DNA from: Hahellaceae bacterium
GTDB lineage: Bacteria > Pseudomonadota > Gammaproteobacteria > Pseudomonadales > Oleiphilaceae
Direction of reading: 5' to 3'
Length of the DNA: 64,000 nucleotides
NCBI GenBank assembly: GCA_016716085.1
Contig: JADJWY010000023.1
Coordinates: forward strand, 558,001 to 622,000
Each line of letters begins with the position of its first letter. Position 1 is the first letter of the stretch. The position numbers and the translations under genes are program-made. Below, in pieces: positions 26,374-36,900 of the stretch. The notes below the pieces were generated by a model. It saw only the letters and a program-made list of their open reading frames with translations. It was not told where the DNA came from and ran no database searches.

Positions 26374-28842
26374 ATGTGCACAGGTTTGCGCACGCTACTG
26401 CTTTGTCTATTAATGCTCTTGAGTGGCCATTCGACTGCCACCTTCACTCCTCCCGCCCAGTTATTAAATGAGGACGCCAGTGTCTACCTGGGTCAATGGT
26501 TCACCGTATTTGAAGACCCATCACTCACACTGAGCACTGACGACGTCCTGATCCATTACCGGAACGGCGAATTTGGGCCACCTCCCAATGTGTCAGCCCA
26601 GTTTGGCTATCGCAACACGGCGCTCTGGTTAGCCACGCCGCTCGAAAACGCGACGGCCGCAGCGGTCAACCTTCAGCTGGATGTGCGCTACCCCCCGCTG
26701 GATTACATCGATGTCTACCTGGTTCGACTGCAACAAGACACCACCATCATTGATCAATCTTTTGCACTGGGTGATCACCACCCCTACAACCAGCGGCCGA
26801 TAAAAGCCCGCACGCACCAGGCCGCTCTAACCTTCGCAGCTAACAGCCAATTTATCCTTTTGGTCAGGGTTCAAAGCGACAGCTCGCTGGCCGTTCCCAT
26901 GTATTTAACCCCGCTTGAACAGCTCTATGAAGATGATCATTTCAGTCAAATCTTCATGGGACTCTTCTATGGGATCGCCCTGGGGCTCTTTGCCTACAAC
27001 CTGTTTTTATTCCTTCTCATTCGCGATACAGTCTATCTAACGTACATCCTATACGTGCTGGGCTACACCCTCTTCATGGCCTCGCTGGACGGTTTGCTTT
27101 TCCCCTTGTGGCCCAACGCCATCGACTGGGAAAGTCGTTCAATCTATATTTTCCCCTGGGCCTGCGGCATTTTTCTCTCACAATTCTGCCGAACCATTTT
27201 GCAGACGCGCGAACAAGCCCCTCGCTGCGACCTGTTGCTGCGCCTGTTCTTTTGGCTTTATCTGGTCGGGACACTGGCCTTTTTCGTGGTCGACATTCAC
27301 ATTATCGCTCGCATCAATTCGCCCGTCATTGCACTCAATGCGCTCACCATATTGGGCATCACGATTGTTCGCTATGCGCAGGGGCACAAAGCTGCAGCCT
27401 ACTTCATCGCCGGTATGGGAAGTTTCTGTGTGGGCCTGATTTCTGTCGCTGGGGGCGCCATGAATCTGATAGGCCATTACGATCTGGCGCCGACCATTCT
27501 CAAAATTGGCGCCTCCATCGAGATGATCCTGTTCTCTATCGCACTGGCGCAACGCATCAACTCTCTGGAAGCCTCCAATGCATTGGCCCAGCGGGAGGTT
27601 ACCTTGGCACGGGCCGAAGCACTTGCCAGAGAGCGTTTCTCGCAAAAAATGCAGGAGGCAAACAGTCACCTGGAAAATGCTGTCCGCGCCCGAACCGAAT
27701 TCCTGGCCAACATGAGTCACGAGATTCGCACGCCGATGAACGGCGTTCTTGGCATGATCGAACTGGCCCAGGGAACCCAACTGAATCACGAGCAGAGACA
27801 ATTGCTGGATGTTGCCTATCGTTCTGGCCGAACCCTGCTGGCACTGCTGAATGATATTCTGGACTTGTCCAAAATTGAATCGGGCAAACTTGAGCTGGAA
27901 AAGCACAACTTCAGTCTGATCGACCTGATCGTGGATCTGAAAAACCTCTATAGCGTCACGCTGCAGGACAAAGCCTTATTTTTTGAACTTGAAAATGCAG
28001 ATCAGGGTCCCGACTGGATCGTAGGAGACCGAACCCGGATCTGGCAGATTCTATCGAACCTGATCGGCAACGCGATCAAATTCACCCGCGAAGGCGGCAT
28101 CACGGTTACCGCCACGGCGGATGTTTATGGGCATCTGAGCCTGACCGTTAAAGATACTGGCATTGGTATCAGTCCCTCAGCACAGGCGCGTATTTTTCAG
28201 GCCTTCACCCAGGCTGACAGTTCGACGACCCGCCAATTCGGGGGTACCGGTCTGGGCCTGACCATTTCCCGCAAACTGGCTGAATTAATGAATGGCAGCT
28301 TGACTGTCGAATCTGACGAGGGGATTGGAAGTCGATTTACACTGACCATCCCCTATGTTCCGGGACAGCGCCCCCCGCAGGCAGATCGCCTCTCAGGGAG
28401 CAAACCTGGCGAAATCATTGACGCGACCCCACTGCGCGTGCTTGTCGCAGAAGACAACGAGGTCAACCGCCTCGTCATCAGAGGCATGCTGCAGCGTCTC
28501 CACATTACTCCCATCATCGTGAACGATGGACTTGTCGCCTTGAAGCAATGCCAAAGCGAGCCTTTTGACCTGGTGCTCATGGATTTGCAAATGCCGGAAA
28601 TGGACGGTCTACAAGCCACTCGTGCCATTCGCGGCGAAGCAACACTGAACCAGATGACACCGATTGTGGCCCTAACCGCAGACTCCATGGAGGGGGATCG
28701 AGAGAAATGTCTGGCTGCAGGCATGTCAGATTATCTATCCAAACCCGTGCAGCTGTCAGAGCTTAAGTCTATGATACTCAAGTGGACCCAGCTACACAAA
28801 AGCCAGGGGCCAAGCTCTGTTTCCACCCCGACTGAGGGTTAG
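26374..28842 (+). CDS. Hybrid sensor histidine kinase (7TMR-DISM)
   Basis: 822 aa from ATG 26374, which starts a clean signal peptide (MCTGLRTLLLCLLMLLSG) with AGGTGG upstream. Order: periplasmic 7TMR-DISM extracellular domain (~30-180), seven membrane helices (~185-390), coiled coil, HisKA with phospho-acceptor H449 (NMSHEIRTPMNG), HATPase (IGNAIKFT, GGTGLGLTISR), and a receiver domain with D737 (LMDLQMPEMDG). Phosphorelay from H to D is intact, but a separate Hpt/output partner is not nearby. Operon with the GAF protein 8 bases downstream. Confidence 0.92.
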   Translation: MCTGLRTLLLCLLMLLSGHSTATFTPPAQLLNEDASVYLGQWFTVFEDPSLTLSTDDVLIHYRNGEFGPPPNVSAQFGYRNTALWLATPLENATAAAVNLQLDVRYPPLDYIDVYLVRLQQDTTIIDQSFALGDHHPYNQRPIKARTHQAALTFAANSQFILLVRVQSDSSLAVPMYLTPLEQLYEDDHFSQIFMGLFYGIALGLFAYNLFLFLLIRDTVYLTYILYVLGYTLFMASLDGLLFPLWPNAIDWESRSIYIFPWACGIFLSQFCRTILQTREQAPRCDLLLRLFFWLYLVGTLAFFVVDIHIIARINSPVIALNALTILGITIVRYAQGHKAAAYFIAGMGSFCVGLISVAGGAMNLIGHYDLAPTILKIGASIEMILFSIALAQRINSLEASNALAQREVTLARAEALARERFSQKMQEANSHLENAVRARTEFLANMSHEIRTPMNGVLGMIELAQGTQLNHEQRQLLDVAYRSGRTLLALLNDILDLSKIESGKLELEKHNFSLIDLIVDLKNLYSVTLQDKALFFELENADQGPDWIVGDRTRIWQILSNLIGNAIKFTREGGITVTATADVYGHLSLTVKDTGIGISPSAQARIFQAFTQADSSTTRQFGGTGLGLTISRKLAELMNGSLTVESDEGIGSRFTLTIPYVPGQRPPQADRLSGSKPGEIIDATPLRVLVAEDNEVNRLVIRGMLQRLHITPIIVNDGLVALKQCQSEPFDLVLMDLQMPEMDGLQATRAIRGEATLNQMTPIVALTADSMEGDREKCLAAGMSDYLSKPVQLSELKSMILKWTQLHKSQGPSSVSTPTEG

Positions 28843-28850
28843 CTCCGGCA

Positions 28851-30482
28851 ATGCATGCGCGCAACGAAGACGAAAAATCCATCGATGAACTACGCTGGGA
28901 AGTCCGCAAGCTTCGCCAGCAACTGGCCCTGCAAGATGCTGCCAAGGCAGAAGAAATTGACCTGATTGGCCAAATTCTGCAAACCGCTAACGCCACGCTG
29001 GATCTGGATGAGGTCGTCGCCAAAGTCATGGATGCGCTGGGCAAAGTATTTGAATTCGACCAGCTCTCGATTTTCTTATTTAACGCCAAAACTAACTGCC
29101 TGGAACCCACGAACTGGTATGGTGCAGGGTTTAGCGAAACGATCAAACAACGTTTCGAAGCCTTTCCACTTTCCATTGACTGGGATGACGTTTATTTCAT
29201 TAAAGCCTTTCTCGATAACGAGCCCTTTTGTATTTCGCCCATCACTTCAAAACTACTGCAATATTACTCCCCTCGTGACCGGCAAATGTTTGAATGGAAC
29301 CCGCACACGGCGATTGCCTGTTTTCCCTTGCAGGTGTTGGATAAAGTCATTGGCATCATCAACTTCGTTCATACCCAAAAGCCAATCACGCTAACGAACG
29401 AACAAACAACCCGAATTCAGCGCTACACCGGACAGATTGCGACGACCATCAATCACGCCTACCTGATTCGCAAGGCACAATTTGCCCTTAAAGAAACGCA
29501 AGCACGCGAACGTGAAATTCGGCACATCAATCAGATCATCCAGGCGGCCAATACTCACCTCGATTTCGACGCCGTCTTCAAGGCAATTCTGGAGGGACTG
29601 CGCGATGTCTTTGAATTCGATGCCTTAGGCATTCAACTGTCAGAAACGCAAGACGAGCAACTTAATATTTTCCGGGTCTACGGCGATTTCATTACTGAAT
29701 CACAGCTCGCCCGCTACCGCGCAATCCCGATTAAGGCGTCTGGCAGCGCCAGTGTAACGACCTATGTCTTTAAAACCGGCGAACCGGCCTACTTCCCTCA
29801 CGTGACCCCCGATCTGCCATTCTCTGAGACTGACCGGGCCATTTATGACGTTATTCCCTTTGTCTCCTATCTGGCCTACCCGCTCAAGGTGCTCAAAAAC
29901 ACGATAGGGGTCATCAGCTTTTTTTGCAGAACTGAAACCCCCGTGCTCGATGAAGCGAAACTGGCCCGCATTCAGCGCTACGTGCTCTCGCTGTCCACAG
30001 CGGTCTACAACGCCAAGAGTCACGAAGAACTCAAACAATCGCAGGCAAGCTTTCGCTTTCTCGCAGAGCTGGCCAGCGAGTTGCAACTGCAACCCGATAC
30101 GCTCAGCGTCTTACAAACTGCTATTGCCCGGCTGTCTGCGCGCTTCCCCAATCTGGGTCTTGGTCTCATGGTTACGGCTCAGACGCCCGAACGAGTGGTT
30201 TTCAAAGCGTCGGCGGGCCTATCTAACGATGAGTATAACCTGCTCATTACTCTCACCGAGCACGGGATGGCCTCCGCGGAGGCAATTCAGTCTGGCTCCG
30301 TTCCCTGGTGGCACTTTTCCAATGGATGGACAAGCGATCACCGCTGCAGCCATCTTTTCGTCAAAAGCACCTCACTCACTGAGTCCCTCAGGACGGTCAT
30401 TTCGCTCTTTCTGGATCAGGTGACACCGATCGCGGAAAACAAATTCCTGGCTTCGGAACGGAATACTCGGTCGCCCCGTTAA
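28851..30482 (+). CDS. Multi-GAF protein without output domain
   Basis: 543 aa. N-terminal coiled coil (~10-40), GAF-like domain (~45-200), second coiled coil, another GAF-like domain (~235-390), then a C-terminal third (~400-540) that may be one more divergent GAF. Two near-identical linker motifs precede the GAFs (INQIIQAANTHLDFDAVF and IGQILQTANATLDLDEVV). No kinase, cyclase, GGDEF or DNA-binding part follows. Being directly downstream of the hybrid kinase, it may act as a ligand-sensing partner. Relatives usually carry a C-terminal cyclase or kinase, so it may be truncated by evolution. Confidence 0.75.
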   Translation: MHARNEDEKSIDELRWEVRKLRQQLALQDAAKAEEIDLIGQILQTANATLDLDEVVAKVMDALGKVFEFDQLSIFLFNAKTNCLEPTNWYGAGFSETIKQRFEAFPLSIDWDDVYFIKAFLDNEPFCISPITSKLLQYYSPRDRQMFEWNPHTAIACFPLQVLDKVIGIINFVHTQKPITLTNEQTTRIQRYTGQIATTINHAYLIRKAQFALKETQAREREIRHINQIIQAANTHLDFDAVFKAILEGLRDVFEFDALGIQLSETQDEQLNIFRVYGDFITESQLARYRAIPIKASGSASVTTYVFKTGEPAYFPHVTPDLPFSETDRAIYDVIPFVSYLAYPLKVLKNTIGVISFFCRTETPVLDEAKLARIQRYVLSLSTAVYNAKSHEELKQSQASFRFLAELASELQLQPDTLSVLQTAIARLSARFPNLGLGLMVTAQTPERVVFKASAGLSNDEYNLLITLTEHGMASAEAIQSGSVPWWHFSNGWTSDHRCSHLFVKSTSLTESLRTVISLFLDQVTPIAENKFLASERNTRSPR

Positions 30483-30624
30483 CCGCCTGCAACAGATTTC
30501 GTGACCCTTATCACAAAGTACACACAGGCCAACATTGTCTGACAATTCTTCATCAAAAAGTTCATGCAATCCGTCCAGTCAGGCTATTTAATAGGCATAA
30601 ATTGTTTAACTGCCAGACAATTCC

Positions 30625-31404
30625 ATGCAAAAAGCCATCATTTACACCTCACAGCAGCACTCCGTCTATCTGGGGCGGCTGGAGCGCCTGGTCAAACGGG
30701 TGAATGTGCCTGCTACCTTGATTGTCTCTCTGGAAGACGAAATCAGTTTACTCAACGCTGACCATTCAGAGGTCGCCCGTAGCCAAAGCTTTTTGCTACC
30801 CGCCGGCACAGATGCGTTACTCGATACGCACCACTCAAAAGTCGCGCTGTGCTTCCTGGATGATCTGGGGCGCGATTTCGCCAGCCTGCAGCCCAATATG
30901 AAAAGCAGCTGGTCTGTGGATGGCTCCAAAGTATTTTCCGATTTTCACCGCCAGCAGGCTCTGATTGAAGAGGCTAACTACCTCCATTCCAGCCGCCCAA
31001 GGACCCAGGATGCTTTCGCCCACTTCGAAACCTGGTTGGGGCAGTCGCCCTCAACACAGTGGGTGGCTGACGAACGGATTACCAAAGCGATCCACCTAAT
31101 CAGGAATAGCTGCCACAAAAATATTTCAGTCGCCGAAATCGGGGATCAGGTCAATCTGTCTGTTCCGCGACTGATTCAGCTCTTCAAGCAAGTCACCGGC
31201 ACACCGATCAGGCGCTTCCGCTTGTGGCACCGTATTTTCATCACGGCAACCAAACTCACCGAAGGGTACACCCTGACGGAAGCGGCAATTGCGGCAGGCT
31301 TTGCCGACTATGCCCAGTTTTCACGGGTCTATCGTGAACTCGTCAGCGCCAGCCCCGGTGCCGCGCGTGATAACACTGAAATCCGCGTACGGGCCTGCGC
31401 CTGA
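30625..31404 (+). CDS. AraC-family regulator, paralogue of the one at 22941
   Basis: 259 aa. Double helix-turn-helix in the last 100 residues (VAEIGDQVNLSVPRLIQLFKQ, LTEAAIAAGFADYAQFSRVY). Both halves resemble the AraC at 22941, including LSVPRL-QLF and RLWHR blocks, so the pair arose by duplication or from a common expanded family. The 140 bases upstream are A+T rich and should carry its promoter. Target unknown. Confidence 0.84.
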   Translation: MQKAIIYTSQQHSVYLGRLERLVKRVNVPATLIVSLEDEISLLNADHSEVARSQSFLLPAGTDALLDTHHSKVALCFLDDLGRDFASLQPNMKSSWSVDGSKVFSDFHRQQALIEEANYLHSSRPRTQDAFAHFETWLGQSPSTQWVADERITKAIHLIRNSCHKNISVAEIGDQVNLSVPRLIQLFKQVTGTPIRRFRLWHRIFITATKLTEGYTLTEAAIAAGFADYAQFSRVYRELVSASPGAARDNTEIRVRACA

Positions 31405-31422
31405 AGCAACGCCCACTGCATC

Positions 31423-32316
31423 CTAAAAACGTAAATTCACCAAAAGGTATTGCCAAACTGCCTGCGCAGCCTTGCTTTTTTGCCTGAGACACACCAGATG
31501 AATGGGGCTACTGTCAGGATGGGACCATTGGGTGAGGATCGGACGCAGCTGCTTCATCGCTAGCTCCTGTCGAATAAAAATTGGATCCGCCATAATAACG
31601 CCCAGGCCCGCACAGGCCATGTCGACCAGTACGCGACTATTGTCCACCCGATAGGCCGGCAGGACGTCAAGTGTCAGCGTCTCTCCTGCCTCATTCTGAA
31701 ATGGCCAGTGACTCATGGACCATGCAGCCGAACCGTAAACCAAACATTCATGTTGTGACAGATCACCAGGGACGAACGGTTCCCCCCGAGCACTCAGGTA
31801 ATCATCCGAGGCAAACCAGCCCCACCGCTTCTGCCCAATCTGGCGCGCAATCAGCGAAGAGTCTGGCAGATGCCCAACCCGAATCGCGATATCGACTTCA
31901 TTGGCAATCAGATCGACATTTCGATCGTCCAGGTTAAGATCCAGCGCAATTCGGGGAAACTGACGCCGGAGCTCTGCCAGCAAGGGCACCAGGTAACCTT
32001 GTCCCATGAGCACACTGGCACTCACTTTCACTCTCCCCTGAGGGACGCTCTGAAGCGTCTGAATCGCCGACTCCAAACTTTCCACAACCCCATGCAACTG
32101 CACCGTATTCGCTAACAGGTCTCGCCCCGCGTCGGTCAAGTGCAGTCGCCGGGTGGATCGTAAAAGCAAAGGCTGCCCCACCGAATGCTCCAATTGAACA
32201 ATCTTTTTGCTCACAGAGGATCTTGGCAAATTGAGCTGCTGTGCCGCCGCCTGAAAACTGCCTAATGCCACGACACGATGAAAAATATGGAGAAGGGGAA
32301 GATTTTGATATTGCAT
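31423..32316 (-). CDS. LysR-family regulator
   Basis: 297 aa. N-terminal LysR helix-turn-helix (ALGSFQAAAQQLNLPRSSVSKK) and a substrate-binding domain with KVSASVLMGQGYLVPLL and IDIAIRVGHLPDSSLIARQI, as in the CrgA/DmlR subgroup. Divergent from the SDR gene, with a candidate binding site between them. Likely controls that gene. Confidence 0.9.
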   Translation of the reverse strand: MQYQNLPLLHIFHRVVALGSFQAAAQQLNLPRSSVSKKIVQLEHSVGQPLLLRSTRRLHLTDAGRDLLANTVQLHGVVESLESAIQTLQSVPQGRVKVSASVLMGQGYLVPLLAELRRQFPRIALDLNLDDRNVDLIANEVDIAIRVGHLPDSSLIARQIGQKRWGWFASDDYLSARGEPFVPGDLSQHECLVYGSAAWSMSHWPFQNEAGETLTLDVLPAYRVDNSRVLVDMACAGLGVIMADPIFIRQELAMKQLRPILTQWSHPDSSPIHLVCLRQKSKAAQAVWQYLLVNLRF

Positions 32317-32343
32317 TGATTGTTTCCACCAAAGAAACCATAA

Positions 32344-32370
32344 GTTCCCATTTTGATGACTAATGGGAAC
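32344..32370. promoter_or_regulatory. Candidate LysR operator
   Basis: GTTCCCAT (32344-32351), 11-base spacer, ATGGGAAC (32363-32370): a perfect inverted repeat of the T-N11-A type bound by LysR regulators, lying in the divergent promoter region between the LysR and SDR genes. Confidence 0.65.
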
Positions 32371-32431
32371 CTTTACAACTTGATATGCTGCCCTTGTACC
32401 CTTTTAAACAGCATCTATCCAAGGAGCGCAT

Positions 32432-33160
32432 ATGAAAAATCAAACTGTACTCATCACAGGCGGAACTGCCGGCATTGGCTTCGCACTGGCGCAACATCTT
32501 GTCCATAATGGGGCTCACGTTGTTATCACGGGCCGCGACCCCGAGCGCCTGGCCAATGCCACTCAGCGCCTCGGCTGTGCCGGCTATCTTGCTGACAGTA
32601 CCCAGCTCACACAGATTCAGGCGCTGGCCGGGGACTTACAGCGCGATCAGATCAAACTGGACGGCCTGGTGCTCAATGCCGGCGTTTTTTTTCCAGAAGC
32701 ACTGGCCACAACCCGTGAAGCCGCCTTTGATCTCACGTTTAACACCAATACTAAAGGCCCATTTTTTACACTCCAGGCACTCCTGCCCTGTTTGAAAAAT
32801 CCAGCCAGCGTCGTCTTCGTATCAAGTATTGCGGTACACAAGGCTTTTCCCGGCGCAGCCGTATATGCCGCCAGTAAAGCAGCCTTTGAAGCCATCGTTC
32901 GTGTCGCTAATCTTGAACTGGCTCCCTCTGGCATCCGCATTAACTCTGTGCGTCCGGGCGTCACCGCGACTGAAATTCAGGGCAAGGCAGGCATGAGCAG
33001 TGAAGCACAGGCGGCGTTCTACGAAACGCTGAAAGCCACCCCCTTCGGTCGGGTAATGAGCCCAGAGGATCAAGTCGGCGCCATCGAGTTTTTGCTGTCC
33101 GGTCACTCGCTTCCCCTGCGCAATGCCGTTATCGAAGTAGATGGAGGGCTACTACTTTAA
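32432..33160 (+). CDS. Short-chain dehydrogenase/reductase
   Basis: 242 aa classical SDR. Cofactor site TGGTAGIGFALAQHL (residues 10-24), LVLNAGV (NAG motif), catalytic S in VFVSSIAV and Y-x-x-x-K in AVYAASKAAF, and the C-terminal ...EVDGGLLL. NAD(P)-dependent oxidoreductase of unknown substrate, probably regulated by the divergent LysR. Confidence 0.9.
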   Translation: MKNQTVLITGGTAGIGFALAQHLVHNGAHVVITGRDPERLANATQRLGCAGYLADSTQLTQIQALAGDLQRDQIKLDGLVLNAGVFFPEALATTREAAFDLTFNTNTKGPFFTLQALLPCLKNPASVVFVSSIAVHKAFPGAAVYAASKAAFEAIVRVANLELAPSGIRINSVRPGVTATEIQGKAGMSSEAQAAFYETLKATPFGRVMSPEDQVGAIEFLLSGHSLPLRNAVIEVDGGLLL

Positions 33161-33305
33161 ACGTTGGATTGTTAAACAATTCACGGAATTGAAACACTGC
33201 CTATTTTATAGTCCATCGTAAGGAAGTATCACTTTGGCATGAGTCCGAAACAGCCGGATATCGTTTCGGGCACGTGCCAGTAACAAGAAAGACAGGGAAT
33301 AGGCC

Positions 33306-33862
33306 ATGAAACTAACCAGGCGCGCTATTGCGCACTACGCACTCGTATCCGCTTTACTATCATCGACAGCCGTTCAGGCAGACATCGTTTCGTTAACTGA
33401 AGACTCCATGGACACGATCAGCGGCCAAAGCGGTCTCGTGATCGAAGTCGGTATGGGTTCCTTAGGTGGCGTCAACCAGGCTACACAAGACTATTACCAT
33501 CTGGACTGGAGCAACGCTGGCATAAAAATCGACGCCTTCAAATGGATCGTCGATATGGGGCGCTGGAATAGCGCTACCAACCGTATGATCGCCAACAATG
33601 GCAATGGCAACGGCAATGCAACGGTGTAGCACTTGGCTATGGCGGCTTAGTGGTTCAGGATAGCACAATGACCGGTGACAGAAGTGCTGGAATCGGCATT
33701 ACCTTCGCGAACAGCGACTTAAACCTGCGCTTTGGTGATATGGGCATTTTCATGCTAAATAGCGGCGGGGTCAGCGGTCAGACCAGCAGTTTCGGTGCTG
33801 TTGAAGTGATCGGCATGAACATCGACGGATTGAATGTCGTGATGCGGGGAAATGGGTTGTAG
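33306..33862 (+). pseudogene. DUF6160-like secreted protein, frameshifted
   Basis: The signal peptide MKLTRRAIAHYALVSALLSS... AVQAD and the block LTEDSMDTISGQSGLVIEV resemble DUF6160/FilA-like surface proteins. The first frame stops at 33627-33629 after a GGCAAT/GGCAAC-type repeat; the remaining protein (VALGYGGLVVQDS... to GNGL) lies in the next frame and ends at 33862. Restoring one G around 33617-33618 would give one ORF of ~185 aa. The indel sits in a six-base microsatellite, so phase variation, recent mutation or sequencing error are all possible. Confidence 0.65.
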
Positions 33863-33871
33863 CCCATTTCC
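33848..33871 (+). terminator. Hairpin over the stop codon of the DUF6160-like gene
   Basis: GGAAATGGG pairs with CCCATTTCC, a 9-bp stem whose loop holds the TAG stop codon. No T tract, so it may act together with the next hairpin. Confidence 0.4.
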
Positions 33872-33880
33872 GCCTAATGT

Positions 33881-33906
33881 GAAGGGCGCATCACGCCGCG
33901 CCCTTC
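33881..33906. terminator. Bidirectional hairpin between convergent genes
   Basis: GAAGGGCGC (33881-33889) pairs with GCGCCCTTC (33898-33906). It lies across the stop codon of the RND gene and directly after the convergent DUF6160-like gene, so it could end transcription from both sides. Confidence 0.5.
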
Positions 33907-36900
33907 ACCCTTACTCTGATTGACTGCACAATCGAGTAAAACACCGGGATAAACGGTGTGCCAACCAGCAAGGCAACTAGCATCCCCCAAAACACCGTGT
34001 GCCCCAGCGACAACTGACTGAACATACCGGCGCCAGAAGCCAGTACCAGCGGCAGAATGCCCAACACGAACGACAAGGCGGTCATACACACGGCTCTGAA
34101 CCGTAAATGTGCAGCCTCTGCGGCGGCCTCCTGAACCCCCAAGCCATCCCGCTCATGTCGTTCTTTCGCAAACTCTACGATGAGGATGGCGTTCTTGGCT
34201 GCTAACCCTATCAACAGAACAAGTCCTACCTGAGCGAAGAGATCCAACGCACCTAGTTGTGGAATACCGATCTGTCCCACCGCCAACAAGCCAAACAGCG
34301 CCCCCGCCACGGCTATCGGCACTACCAGGATAATGGCAAGTGGAATTGACCAGCTTTCATATTGCGCCACCAGGAACAGGTAGACAAAGACCAGCGCCAA
34401 TAAAAACGCAATCACGGCCTGATTACCCGCTTTCGCTTCCTGGTAGCTCATGCCAGTCCATTCCATTTGATAGCCGTCGGGCAAAACGTCATCAGCGATG
34501 CGTTGCATTTCCTCCATTGCTTCGCCTGTTGAAATGCCCAGCGCAGGATTAGCGCGCAAGACGGCCGCACGGTAGAGATTGTATCGGGTTCCCACATCGG
34601 CCCCCAACGTGGGGTCCACCGTAACCAGGGTAGACAAAGGAACTAACTTACCCGAGGTCGATTTAACATGCAGTGCCTGAATATCCCGCAGCTTCGAGCG
34701 ATAGGCCGGTGCCGCCTGCATCATCACCCGATAGGTCTGACCATACATGGAAAAGTCATTGACATAGGCCGACCCCAACTGAGTTTGAAGCGTTGCAAAT
34801 ATGCTACTTAAGGGCACCTGCAGGGTCTTAGCCTTTTCACGGTCAATGTCAATGAAATACTGCGGCACATTCGCCCGGAAGGTCGTAAAGGCATCCCTTA
34901 ACAAGGGCGACTGGTTCGCTGCGGCAGACAAAGTCTGCATCGCACCAGCCAGTTCTTCATGCGAGCGGCCTTGCGTATCCTCTACGGCCAACTCCAAACC
35001 ACCGACCAGGCCCATCCCCGGTATGGAGGGAGGTGGAAACGCCTGAACCAGAGCTTCGGGCACTTCCTGGTAGGCCCGCGCATTGATTCGCTGAGCGACG
35101 GCAAATGAAATATCGTTGAAGCCAGGACGATCCTGCCAGTGTTTGAGTACGATAAACCCCGTTCCGCCATTACTTTGCGCCGCACCTGCCAGAATGGAAA
35201 ATCCGGAAAGCAAGGTAGAGGATTCGATCGCAGTTTCCTCCTCCAGAATCCGTTGAATCTTAGCCATCACCTTCTCGGTGCGTGACAACGACGCCGCATC
35301 TGGCAACTGCACATTCAGAATCAGGACGCCTTTATCCTCAACCGGCACAAAACCACCCGGCAAAGCCTTCGCGCCAAAATACAGGCCCGTCATGAGCGCG
35401 ACAAACAAACCGGAGACTAATACCCGGCGGGCCAGTAAAAACCCGACCAACCCCGAGAAGCCACCCGTTACCCGACCAAAAACGCGATTGAACCAGGCAA
35501 ACCAGGCCGCCTCTTTTTCAGAGCGTCGCAGCACCAGACTTGCGACGGCAGGACTCAGCGTCAGCGCGCACACAGACGACAAAATCACCGCCACACAGAT
35601 GGTCACCGCAAACTGATTATACATAACGCCCGTTATACCCGGCAATAATGCCACAGGGGTAAAGACTGCCAATAGAACGAGCGTCGTCGCCACGATTGGG
35701 CCGCTGACTTCTTCCATGGTGCGCGTCACCGCCTCTTTCGGCGTCATATTCGGGCTTTCGCGCAGATGGCGGTCAGTGTTCTCCACCACCAGAATGGCGT
35801 CATCCACCACAATTCCGATGGCCAGCACCAAACCAAATAGCGTGACTGTATTGATGGTCATGCCCATTGCCAACATGATGGCAAAAGTTCCGATCAACGA
35901 GACTGGAATCGCCACCGTCGGCACCAGCGTTGGCCGCCAGTCACCCAGGAAAATGAAGGTAATCAAAACGACCAGTCCCACCGCCTGCAGCAGGGAGATA
36001 ACGACTTGCTGAATTGCTACCTGCACGTACCGGGTGGTGTCATACCCCACCTCGTACTCCATCCCGGCAGGGAAGCTTTCATGCATGTCGGCCAGGGCCG
36101 CTTTCACTGCATCCCCGGTAATCAGCGCATTGGCTCCGGGCGACAAATACATCGCCATCACCGTGGCGGGTTTGTTTTTAAAGTTCCCGGTAATGGTATA
36201 TCCCAGCTGCCCCAGCTCGACCTGGGCTACATCTCTCACCCGAACAACTGCACCAGAATCGGACACGCGCAAAATGACATTTTCAAACTCATCCTTCGTT
36301 TTAAGCCGTCCTTTTACCTGTAGTGTGTACTCTGTGCTCAATTCTCCGTCGAAGGGTGGTGCGCCGATTTTCCCGGCGGGTGCCTGAACGTTCTGTTCCT
36401 TGAGGGCGTTCGAGATGTCATCCGTTGTAACTCCAAGATTATTCATGGCGATCGGATTAAGCCACAGACGCATGGAGTAGTCTGCTGCGCTGAAAACTTT
36501 CGCATCCGACACACCGGGAATACGCTTTAAGCGAGATTGGATATTGATCAGGGCATAGTTGGCGATGAAAATTTCTTCCAGACTTCCGTCCGGAGAATAC
36601 AAATTCACAGTAAACAGAATGTCCGGGGAAATCTTGTCGATAACCAGGCCCTGTGCGCGAACCTCCGAGGGCAAGGCCGGCTCAGCCAGTTTGACCCTGT
36701 TTTGCACGCGCACCAGTGCCATATCCGGGTCGGCGCCAACACCAAAGGTAATCGTGAGCGAATAGCTACCATCGTTCGCCGAGTTAGAGGACATGTACTC
36801 CATACCCTCCACCCCATTTACCGCATCTTCTATGACCTGGCCAACGCTTTCTTCCATCACCGTCGCAGACGCACCAGGCCAGGACGCTTGCACTTTTACC

